Shown piece after piece: positions 9,417 through 16,551 of a stretch of DNA of 64,000 nucleotides. The position numbers and the translations under genes were made by a program. Below the pieces are notes generated by a model. The model searched no databases and was not told where the DNA came from. It saw only the letters and a program-made list of their open reading frames with translations. The DNA is from Sphingomonadaceae bacterium (GTDB lineage: Bacteria > Pseudomonadota > Alphaproteobacteria > Sphingomonadales > Sphingomonadaceae), in NCBI GenBank assembly GCA_021732525.1, contig JAKFUU010000008.1:62001-126000 (forward strand). The letters run 5' to 3'. The number at the start of each line of letters is the position of its first letter. Within the stretch, counting starts at the first letter, position 1.

Positions 9417-9607
9417 TGAATTTTCCTCCCAAGAAAATATATGCCGAACAAGATTGGGCATCGATGCATCTGCTAACGATCGCGGCATGAATGAAATATC
9501 GGCATTGATATGTCAAGCGGTGTCATATAGATAGGCAGCCGTCTGCATGAGGTTTTTTGCCATCTGTGGTTTATCGGCAACGGGCGGGTTAGAAGGAAAT
9601 TTGTTCT
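9417..9607. promoter_or_regulatory. Divergent control region with operator-like palindrome
   Basis: The spacer between the receptor gene and the sulfoquinovosidase operon holds an imperfect palindrome at 9508-9528. The arms are ATATGTCA and TGTCATAT, 7 of 8 positions are complementary, and 5 bases lie between. A TTGACA box for the receptor direction (9516-9511, minus strand) lies inside it. For the operon direction, TTGATA (9505-9510) abuts it and a TATAG stretch (9526-9530) overlaps it. A second perfect palindrome, GCATCGATGC (9458-9467), has the central CG typical of LacI-family operators. The coordinates are seen directly; regulation by the operon's LacI protein is inferred. Confidence 0.45.
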
Positions 9608-11644
9608 TTGATTGAGCAACGGGCAGCTTTTGTCGCGCAAGATGGCGGCTTCGATCTGGTGATCGATGGCCGTTTGCTCATTCGGCACCGGCCGGACGCC
9701 CCCGCGATCCAGTTGGCGCGCGGCAATGCCCAGATCGAAATGCTGCGAGGTAACTTCAAAATTGAAGACCGGCCGTCGTTGCTGCCCGCGCTGACGGTGG
9801 CCGATGTCGCGGCGGACCGGGTGATCCTATATATGCAAGCCAGCCGCGCTCCGGCCGCAAGCTTAACGCTGCATTTCGGCGAGGAGGCAGCCGCGCTTCA
9901 TATCGAAACGCACGATCCGGCCTGTGACCGGACGACGCTATTTTTCGTCGCCGAAGCCGGTGAACATATTTGCGGCGGCGGCGAACAGATGAGCTATCTT
10001 AATTTGCGCGGCCGTGCCTTTCCCATCTGGACCAGCGAGCCGGGCGTGGGCCGCGACAAGACGCGCGAATTGACGCAAATTATGGACCACGAGGGCATGG
10101 CGGGCGGCGATTATTGGACCACCAACTATCCGCAGCCGACCTTTCTATCGTCGCGCCTTTATGCCTGCCACCTGGAAAGCAGCGCTTATAGCCTGATGGA
10201 TTTTAGCGACGGCGCGCGGCATGCGATCACCGTCTGGCAAGGCAGCGCACGCTTTGAATTTTTCACCGCAGGCGATTATCCGGGGCTGGTTTCGAAGCTG
10301 TCCGCCCGCTTTGGCAAACAGCCCGCTTTGCCCGATTGGGCGATCACCGGCGCGATTATCGGCTTGAAAGATGGCGAACGCAGCTTTGAACGGCTGGATC
10401 ATATCATCGCGAGCGGGGCGGTTGTTTCGGGGCTATGGTGCGAAGATTGGGTCGGCATTCGCCAAACCAGCTTTGGCCGGCGGCTATTTTGGAATTGGGA
10501 TTGGAATGCAGCGCGCTATCCGGGTCTACCCGCAAGAATAAAGGCACTTGGCGATCAAGGCATCCGCTTTTTGGGATATGTAAACCCTTATCTGGCGATT
10601 GACGGCGCGCAATATCAGTTGGCAAAGGCGGCGGGCTATCTGGCGCTACGGCTCGACAGCGATGCGCCCTATATCGTCGATTTTGGCGAATTTGATTGCG
10701 GTATCGTCGATTTCACCAATCCCGATGCTTGCGATTGGTTTGCCGAGCGGATTATCGGCAAGGAGATGCTCGATTTCGGCCTGTCCGGCTGGATGGCCGA
10801 TTTTGGCGAATATCTGCCCACCGACTTGCGTCTGTATGATGGCCGCGATCCGATGCTGGCGCATAATCAGTGGCCGGTGCTTTGGGCGAAGGTCAATGCC
10901 GATGCCGTCGCGCGGCGCGGCAAGACGGGGGACGCGCTATTTTTCATGCGCGCTGGATTTTCGGGCGTGCAGCAGCATTGCCCGCTATTATGGGCGGGCG
11001 ACCAATGCGTCGACTTTTCCCGCCATGACGGCATTGGCACGGCGATTACCGCCGCCCTTTCCGCCGGGCTGGTCGGCAATACTTACAGCCATAGCGACGT
11101 CGGCGGATATACTTCGCTACACGGGCTGGTGCGCAGCGAAGAGCTGATTATGCGCTGGGCCGAAATGGCGGCCTTCACGCCGGTGATGCGCACGCATGAA
11201 GGCAACCGTCCTGATGACAATCTGCAGGTCGATTCAAACCCCGCCCTGCTTGCACATTTTGCCGCGATGAGCCGCGTGCATGCCGCGCTGGCGCCCTATG
11301 TCAAAAGCCTGATCGCCGAAGCAGGGGCCACTGGCCTGCCGCTGCAACGGCCATTATTCCTGCATTATCCGGCCGATCCGCAAAGCTTCGAAATTCAGGA
11401 TCAATATCTATATGGCGCCGACCTGTTGGTCGCGCCGGTGATCGAAGCGGGCGCATCGGCGCGCGCGGTTTTCCTGCCCGGCGATGCGCCCTGGGTGCAT
11501 ATCTGGACCGGAAAGGGATATCTGCCCGGTCAGCACATAATCGACGCGCCGTTTGGCGCGCCGCCGGCATTTGCGCGCGCCGATAGCAGCTTTGCCGATC
11601 TGTTTGCCTCGCTTGTCGCCGCGCGCGGGCAGATTTCGTTATGA
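9608..11644 (+). CDS. smoI: GH31 sulfoquinovosidase
   Basis: A 678-residue glycoside hydrolase family 31 enzyme that should release sulfoquinovose from its glycosides, such as the glycerol glycoside left from plant sulfolipid. The nucleophile is D398 (GWMADFGEYLPTD) and the acid/base is D465 (WAGDQCVD). The three sulfonate-binding residues known from E. coli YihQ are present at aligned places: R292 and W295 in FGRRLFW, and Y501 in GGYTSL. K254 (IGLK) and E279 (WCED) put it in the KERWY subgroup rather than YihQ's QQRWY subgroup. The start is TTG at 9608, supported by AGAAGGA about ten bases upstream. No signal peptide is evident, so it should act in the cytoplasm. Its stop overlaps the next gene as ATGA. 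A plain alpha-glucosidase is unlikely given the sulfonate-binding triad. Confidence 0.88.
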   Translation: MIEQRAAFVAQDGGFDLVIDGRLLIRHRPDAPAIQLARGNAQIEMLRGNFKIEDRPSLLPALTVADVAADRVILYMQASRAPAASLTLHFGEEAAALHIETHDPACDRTTLFFVAEAGEHICGGGEQMSYLNLRGRAFPIWTSEPGVGRDKTRELTQIMDHEGMAGGDYWTTNYPQPTFLSSRLYACHLESSAYSLMDFSDGARHAITVWQGSARFEFFTAGDYPGLVSKLSARFGKQPALPDWAITGAIIGLKDGERSFERLDHIIASGAVVSGLWCEDWVGIRQTSFGRRLFWNWDWNAARYPGLPARIKALGDQGIRFLGYVNPYLAIDGAQYQLAKAAGYLALRLDSDAPYIVDFGEFDCGIVDFTNPDACDWFAERIIGKEMLDFGLSGWMADFGEYLPTDLRLYDGRDPMLAHNQWPVLWAKVNADAVARRGKTGDALFFMRAGFSGVQQHCPLLWAGDQCVDFSRHDGIGTAITAALSAGLVGNTYSHSDVGGYTSLHGLVRSEELIMRWAEMAAFTPVMRTHEGNRPDDNLQVDSNPALLAHFAAMSRVHAALAPYVKSLIAEAGATGLPLQRPLFLHYPADPQSFEIQDQYLYGADLLVAPVIEAGASARAVFLPGDAPWVHIWTGKGYLPGQHIIDAPFGAPPAFARADSSFADLFASLVAARGQISL

Positions 11645-12666
11645 GCATTCGCAGCAACATTCGCGATGTTTCGGCGCTGGCCGGGGTTTCGGTAAAAACC
11701 GTCAGCCGCGTGCTCAACGAGCACCCCTATGTCAGCGTGACAACGCGTGCCAAGGTCGATGCGGCGATGAAACAGCTCGATTTCAAACCCAGCGTTGCGG
11801 CGCGGATTTTGGCGGGGACCAAATCTGGGCAAATCGCGCTGATTTACGATAATCACAGCGCCTATTATATCAACCAGATTCAAGCTGGCTGCTGGCACCG
11901 CTGCCACGAAGAAAATATCCGCTTGCTGGGGCAACCGGTCGACGTGGCCGATCCCGCCATTGCCGAGCAAATCCGCGGGTTGGTGAGCGAAACCCATGTC
12001 GATGGCATCATCTTGTCATCGCCAGTGACCGATTGCGATCCCGTGCTGCGGCTGCTCGAACGGATGGGCATTCCCTTTGTGCGAATTTCGCCGGGAACCA
12101 ACCATGCGCTCACCTCGTCGGTGTTTATGGACGATGCGCAGGCGGCGGATGACATGACGATGCATTTGATCAATCAGGGCCACCGGCGGATCGGATTTAT
12201 CAAAGGTCACCCCAACCATATGGCGTCGGATGAGCGCCTGTTTGGTTATCGCCGTGCGCTCGATCGCGCGGGATTGCCGTTTGAACCGAGCCTGATCGCG
12301 GAGGGCGAATTTGATTTTGACAGCGGGCTTGCGGCGGGTGAGCTATTCTTGGCAATGGCCGACCCGCCGACCGCGATTTTCGCCAGCAATGATGATATGG
12401 CCGCCGGGGTTCAGGCCGCGGCGCATCAGGCTGGGCTGGATATTCCAAGAGACCTGTCGGTGGCCGGATTTGACGACACCACTTTGGCGCGGATGCTTTG
12501 GCCGCCGCTGACAACCATCCGGCAGCCGATTTTTGAGCTTGCCAAGGCCGCCACCGATTTGCTGTTATCGGGTGCGACGTTGATCCACCGCCGCTTACCC
12601 CATGAATTGATTGAGCGGCAATCGGTGGCCGCGCCCAATCGTATTTTTACCAAGGAAGAAATTTGA
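11641..12666 (+). CDS. LacI-family regulator of the sulfoquinovose operon
   Basis: A 341-residue LacI/GalR-type transcription regulator. Residues 7-26 form the helix-turn-helix (IRDVSALAGVSVKTVSRVLN), followed by the hinge-helix region (KPSVAARILAG) and a periplasmic-binding-protein-like effector domain with FASNDDMAAG and VAGFDDTTLARMLWPPLTTI. It overlaps the sulfoquinovosidase gene by four bases and abuts the aldo/keto reductase with no gap, so it sits inside the operon it probably represses. The inducer is inferred to be sulfoquinovose or a glycoside of it. A comparable LacI regulator lies in the Agrobacterium smo cluster. The palindromes at 9458 and 9508 are candidate operators. Confidence 0.88.
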   Translation: MSIRSNIRDVSALAGVSVKTVSRVLNEHPYVSVTTRAKVDAAMKQLDFKPSVAARILAGTKSGQIALIYDNHSAYYINQIQAGCWHRCHEENIRLLGQPVDVADPAIAEQIRGLVSETHVDGIILSSPVTDCDPVLRLLERMGIPFVRISPGTNHALTSSVFMDDAQAADDMTMHLINQGHRRIGFIKGHPNHMASDERLFGYRRALDRAGLPFEPSLIAEGEFDFDSGLAAGELFLAMADPPTAIFASNDDMAAGVQAAAHQAGLDIPRDLSVAGFDDTTLARMLWPPLTTIRQPIFELAKAATDLLLSGATLIHRRLPHELIERQSVAAPNRIFTKEEI

Positions 12667-13572
12667 ATGGATAATATTTCACAGACCGCAAAATACCGAA
12701 CATTGGGCAAAAGCGGGATTGAGGTATCCTCACTCGCCTGGGGCATGTGGCGGTTTGCGGGCGATGCCGGCCCGGCGGCCACGCTTGTCCGCACCGTGCT
12801 GGAATGCGGCATTAATTTCTTCGACACCGCCGATATTTATGGCTTCAAAGGCCCCGATGGTTTCGGCGATGCGGAAAGCTTGCTGGGGCGGATATTCGCC
12901 AGCGAACCCGGTCTGAGGCAAAAAATGATCTTGGCGAGCAAGGGCGGGATCATGCCGCCGCTGCCTTATGACAGCAGCGCGGCTTATTTGACCGCCGCCA
13001 TCGATGCGTCGCTGGTCCGGCTCGGCACCGATTATCTTGACCTATGGTATATCCACCGGCCCGATATCCTTACCCACCCGCAAGAAATCGCCCGGACGCT
13101 GGATGATGCGGTGCAGGCCGGAAAGATCAGGGCGATTGGCGTGTCGAACCATACCACCGCGCAGATTAACGCGCTGCAATCCTTCCTGAATGTGCCGATT
13201 GCCGCGACCCAGCCCGAATTGTCCCCCTTTCGTCTGGGCCCAATTGAAAATGGCGAATTGGATCAGGCGATGCAGATGGATATGGCGGTGCTTGCCTGGT
13301 CGCCGCTGGGCGGCGGGCGCATTTCCGATCCGCAAAGCGCGCGGGACAAAGCAACCACCGCCGCGCTCGACCAAGCGGCGCAGGCGCATAATGTCAGCCG
13401 CGCTGCCGCCGCCTATAGCTGGATCATGGCGCATCCATCACGGCCCATTCCCATCATCGGATCGCAAAATGCGGCGCGCATCAAAGAGGCGGCGGACGCT
13501 TATAAGGTGCAATGGACCCGCGATAGCTGGTACGATATTTTTGTCGCGTCAAGAGGAGAGCCGCTGCCATGA
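12667..13572 (+). CDS. smoB: Aldo/keto reductase, probable 6-oxo-glucose reductase
   Basis: A 301-residue aldo/keto reductase with the complete catalytic tetrad D53, Y58 (DTADIYG), K92 (LASKGG) and H130 (WYIHRPD). The C-terminal nucleotide-binding part is also intact (GVSNHTTAQ, WSPLGGGRI, PIIGSQNAARIKEA). It belongs to the YdhF-like branch, as does Agrobacterium SmoB. In the sulfo-SMO pathway this enzyme reduces 6-oxo-glucose, the product of the monooxygenase, to glucose with NAD(P)H. That role is assigned from operon position, since the fold alone is not specific. ATG follows the LacI stop without a gap, and the gene's own stop overlaps the next start (ATGA). Confidence 0.82.
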   Translation: MDNISQTAKYRTLGKSGIEVSSLAWGMWRFAGDAGPAATLVRTVLECGINFFDTADIYGFKGPDGFGDAESLLGRIFASEPGLRQKMILASKGGIMPPLPYDSSAAYLTAAIDASLVRLGTDYLDLWYIHRPDILTHPQEIARTLDDAVQAGKIRAIGVSNHTTAQINALQSFLNVPIAATQPELSPFRLGPIENGELDQAMQMDMAVLAWSPLGGGRISDPQSARDKATTAALDQAAQAHNVSRAAAAYSWIMAHPSRPIPIIGSQNAARIKEAADAYKVQWTRDSWYDIFVASRGEPLP

Positions 13573-14654
13573 GCCAAACCCCATCCGACCGCCCCTGCGA
13601 AATCAGCTGGTTTTCGGCGCTTTGCGACGATGATTATGAATTTCTGGGTCATCCCGACCCGATGCTGCAATCAAGCTGGGACCATTGCCGCAATATCGCA
13701 TTGACGGCGCAAGCGGGCGGTTTTGACAATATCCTGCTGCCATCGGGTTATCAGCTCGGGCTGGACACAACCGTCTTTGCCTCGGCGATCGCGCCGTTGC
13801 TCACCCGGATGCGCGCGTTGATGGCGGTGCGGATCGGCGAGGATTGGCCGCCGCAACTCGCCCGGCGGATCGCGACGATCGACCGGATCATGGGCGGGCG
13901 GTTGACGGTGAATATTATCTCATCCGACCTGCCGGGACAAAAATTGGATAGCGAACCGCGCTATGCCCGCACCGTTGAAGTGATGAAGATTTTGAAGATC
14001 ATGCTATCGGGTCAGCATTTGTCGCATCAAGGCGAATTTTATCAGCTTGATCTGGATCCCCCGCGCATGACGACAATGTCGGGAAAATGCCCGCCGCTCT
14101 ATTTTGGCGGGTTAAGCCCTGCCGCGCGCGAGGCCGCCGCCGAAGCCGCCGATGTCTATTTGATGTGGCCCGACACCATGGACAATGTCCGTGATGTCGT
14201 GGCCGATTTGCGCGAACGCGCCGCAAAGCATGGCCGGACGCTGAAATTCGGCTACCGCGCGCATGTGATTGTGCGCGAAACCGAGGCCGAAGCCCGGGCC
14301 TATGCCGCGCGGCTGCTTTCAAAGCTCGATGATGACGCGGGCGAGGCGATCCGGCAAAAATCGCTCGATGCCAAGACCGCCGGGGTTGCGCAGCAAAGCG
14401 AGCTGCGCGCCGCGGCATCCGATGACGGTTTTGTCGAAGATCACCTATGGACTGGGATTGGCCGGGCAAGGTCGGGCTGCGGCGCGGCGATTGTCGGCGA
14501 TCCTGATCAAGTGCTTGCCAAAATCCGCGCTTATCAGGCGGAGGGCATGGATGCCTTCATCCTGTCGGGATATCCCCACGCCGCCGAATGCGACCTATTC
14601 GCGCGCCATGTGCTCCCGCATTTGAACCACGGACCGCTGATGCTTGATGGTTAG
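13569..14654 (+). CDS. smoC: SsuD-like FMNH2-dependent monooxygenase, probable sulfoquinovose monooxygenase
   Basis: A 361-residue luciferase-like flavin monooxygenase closest in pattern to alkanesulfonate monooxygenase SsuD. R230 and H232 (GYRAHVIVRETEAEA), W200, R301 (GRARSG) and Y335 (LSGYPH) occupy the positions of the SsuD active-site residues, with a constant offset of four. Next to a sulfoquinovosidase and a sugar-aldehyde reductase, the most likely reaction is oxygenolytic cleavage of the C-S bond of sulfoquinovose to sulfite and 6-oxo-glucose. It needs reduced FMN from a partner reductase, which is not encoded here. An ordinary alkanesulfonate monooxygenase is the alternative. The TAG stop falls on the first bases of a dispersed repeat. 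Confidence 0.84.
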   Translation: MSQTPSDRPCEISWFSALCDDDYEFLGHPDPMLQSSWDHCRNIALTAQAGGFDNILLPSGYQLGLDTTVFASAIAPLLTRMRALMAVRIGEDWPPQLARRIATIDRIMGGRLTVNIISSDLPGQKLDSEPRYARTVEVMKILKIMLSGQHLSHQGEFYQLDLDPPRMTTMSGKCPPLYFGGLSPAAREAAAEAADVYLMWPDTMDNVRDVVADLRERAAKHGRTLKFGYRAHVIVRETEAEARAYAARLLSKLDDDAGEAIRQKSLDAKTAGVAQQSELRAAASDDGFVEDHLWTGIGRARSGCGAAIVGDPDQVLAKIRAYQAEGMDAFILSGYPHAAECDLFARHVLPHLNHGPLMLDG

Positions 14655-14837
14655 AGCATTTTGCGTTAAATGTGGATCGATCCAATCCTCCCCGGAAGCG
14701 GGGAGGTGCCCGCAGGGCGGAGGGGTCCCAGACTGAGTAAAAGGCAATGCAGGCGGGGAGCTGGCCCCCCTCCGTCGGCTTCGCCGCCACCACCCCGGTC
14801 CGGGGAGGATTGATACAGATCCATCGCAAAACGCTCT
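14653..14837. repeat. Dispersed repeat copy 1 with inverted ends
   Basis: The left end AGAGCATTTTGCG (14653) and right end CGCAAAACGCTCT (14825-14837) are near-perfect inverted repeats. Inside is a CCTCCCC...GGGGAGG hairpin (about 14687-14705) and a second GC-rich stretch that makes this copy longer than the other two. The hairpin could terminate the sulfoquinovose operon. Shorter relatives start at 40792 and 57247. Confidence 0.75.
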
Positions 14838-14864
14838 AGCGTTTCTATCGCCTTCATCAATATG

Positions 14865-15641
14865 TTATGCCGCCGCCAAAAGGCCATCATGCGGGTTAAC
14901 CCCGGCGCGTTCAAAATGGGCATGGGCTTCCTGATAAGCGGTTGGAACCGCGATATTCAACTGTTTGCGCACTTCATCCAGCGGCAGAGGCAACAAGGCA
15001 ACAATATCCTGAAAACCGATGACCTGCGCTTTGCGGCCGTTACGCTGCGCCTGCCTTATCGCTTTGAAAATCGGCGTTCCCGCCGGCGCCCGGCGTTTGA
15101 GTTCCAATCCGCCCGCATAAGCGATGAAGTAAAAACCAAGGCTGTGATTCTGGCTATAGCTAAAGGCGAGCACACATTGTTCGCCCAGCGGATCGCGGCC
15201 ATAGCCGGTGAGGATATGGTTCATATCATGCGTATCGCGCAAGCGATTGTTGAACCATTTTATTTGATCGTCAAAATCGGGAATATTGCGGGCAAATTTC
15301 TTGCTTTCTTCGACCAGTCCGTTGGCGGTCAGCCCTTCGGCCTCCATAAATTCCGCATAGGTCCGGCCCAGCGATCCCGCCGGCATCGCCCAAAGCGCGG
15401 CATGATCATCGAGCAGATCGGGCAAATTCTCACCCCGGCGACGCAGCATGAGGCCCTGTTCGCTTTGCAGGAATGCGATTGCCTCGCGTAAAAACCGCTT
15501 GCCGCGCAGATTATAGGTAATGTGAAACACTTGCTCGGTATCTTCTTTATCCGCGATCAACTTGCGAAAATGACGCAGCGCCTTCAACGGACGGATGGCC
15601 CCGGCCGGACGATTAGGGTGGAGGAGTGGGATATCGGTCAT
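14865..15641 (-). CDS. COQ4-family ubiquinone biosynthesis protein
   Basis: A 258-residue homologue of Coq4, which in eukaryotes and some bacteria takes part in the ubiquinone head-group steps. The metal-site motif HDxxH-x11-E is complete: HDMNHILTGYGRD continues to PLGE. The N-terminal region and the C-terminal IAVPTAYQEAHAHFERAG fit the family. I prefer the ATG at 15641, giving MTDIPLLHP; an ATG six bases upstream (15647) leaves no room for the GGAA ribosome-binding stretch. It is convergent with the sulfoquinovose operon and divergent from the deiodinase-like gene. Alphaproteobacteria often carry Coq4 homologues, but its role in this organism is inferred. Confidence 0.85.
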   Translation of the reverse strand: MTDIPLLHPNRPAGAIRPLKALRHFRKLIADKEDTEQVFHITYNLRGKRFLREAIAFLQSEQGLMLRRRGENLPDLLDDHAALWAMPAGSLGRTYAEFMEAEGLTANGLVEESKKFARNIPDFDDQIKWFNNRLRDTHDMNHILTGYGRDPLGEQCVLAFSYSQNHSLGFYFIAYAGGLELKRRAPAGTPIFKAIRQAQRNGRKAQVIGFQDIVALLPLPLDEVRKQLNIAVPTAYQEAHAHFERAGVNPHDGLLAAA

Positions 15642-15694
15642 AGTCATGGTTCCAGCGTTTTTTACGGCAAATGCAAAAATTCGCAAAAGATTAT

Positions 15695-15714
15695 GAATTG
15701 CTTATCATTCTCAC
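15695..15714 (-). promoter_or_regulatory. Fur-box-like sequence
   Basis: The minus strand reads TGAGAATGATAAGCAATTCA, which matches the left two thirds of the classical Fur consensus (TGATAATGATAATCATT) at nearly every position but diverges at the right end. It lies in the divergent spacer 54 bases upstream of the COQ4 start and 95 upstream of the deiodinase-like gene. Neither gene is an obvious iron gene, so chance similarity is possible. Confidence 0.25.
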
Positions 15715-15808
15715 CTGACTAACAATCGTGTGAACAAGGACAAGCAAAATTTTCGCGGGCGCAAGCTTAGCTCTTTTCGGCACCTTCGCACTCGGCTAGG
15801 CAGGCAAT

Positions 15809-16483
15809 ATGAAACCTCATGATACTATCGCCTATATCGACCTACCCGCTTATTCGGATGAGGAGCAAGTGGCCCGCGCGCGCGCCGCTTATGATCGATT
15901 GAAAATACGGCGAACCTGCCGGCATTTTTCGGACGAAGCCGTGCCGCGCGCGGTGATTGAATATGCGTTGCTCGCGGCGGGCACCGCACCCAGCGGTGCC
16001 AACCACCAGCCCTGGTTTTTTGCGGTCATCGAAAGCGCAGAAAAGAAAAAGGCGATCCGTGAGGCCGCGGAGGTGGAAGAGCAAGCTTTTTACAATGGTA
16101 AGGCATCGCAAGAATGGATTGAGGCGCTGGCACCGCTGGGCACCGATTCGGACAAGCCCTATTTGGAAACGGCGCCTTATTTGATCGTTATATTTGGTCA
16201 ACGCCGGGGCGGGATGTTCCCCGGCGATGACAAGCAAAATTACTATGTGAATGAAAGCGTGGGGATCGCCGCCGGCATGTTGATCGGCGCGCTCAATGAA
16301 GCGGGTTTGGCCACGTTAACGCATACGCCCAATCCGATGAAGTTTCTTAATCGTGTTTGCGGCCGGCCCGTGCATGAAAAACCGATGATGATAGTGGTTG
16401 TGGGAAAACCAGCGGCGGATGCGACCATCCCTGTGCACGCCACCCATAAAAAGCCGCTCGACCAAATCGCAAGTTGGCTGTAA
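15809..16483 (+). CDS. Iodotyrosine-deiodinase-type nitroreductase-fold flavoprotein
   Basis: A 224-residue FMN-binding protein of the nitroreductase fold. Several segments fit the iodotyrosine deiodinase (IYD) branch rather than ordinary nitroreductases: RRTCRHFSDEAVP, AGTAPSGANHQPWFF, and EVEEQAFY followed by WIEALAPLGTDSDKPYLETA. The three residues that clamp the zwitterion of halotyrosine in IYD are all present with the family spacing: E91, Y95 (four on) and K116 (21 on). IYD removes iodine or bromine from halotyrosines by reductive dehalogenation. Ordinary nitroreductase activity cannot be excluded. It stands alone, with AGGCAGG upstream of the ATG, between the divergent COQ4 gene and a DUF418 gene. 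Confidence 0.78.
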   Translation: MKPHDTIAYIDLPAYSDEEQVARARAAYDRLKIRRTCRHFSDEAVPRAVIEYALLAAGTAPSGANHQPWFFAVIESAEKKKAIREAAEVEEQAFYNGKASQEWIEALAPLGTDSDKPYLETAPYLIVIFGQRRGGMFPGDDKQNYYVNESVGIAAGMLIGALNEAGLATLTHTPNPMKFLNRVCGRPVHEKPMMIVVVGKPAADATIPVHATHKKPLDQIASWL

Positions 16484-16551
16484 TATTCCGATAACACACA
16501 GGCGAGGTAACGGCCTCTTGGCAGCCGTGCACCAATTGGGGGAGTGACGAG

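Noticed and set aside
14653-14837. CRISPR-like or insertion-sequence remnant
   Set aside because: There are no regularly spaced repeats and no transposase. The inverted ends and the copies at 40792 and 57247 fit a small dispersed repeat instead.
15809-16483. Nitroreductase-fold protein as the missing flavin reductase for the sulfoquinovose monooxygenase
   Set aside because: Its residues fit the deiodinase branch, and it is separated from the operon by a gene on the other strand, so proximity is not enough to assign that role.
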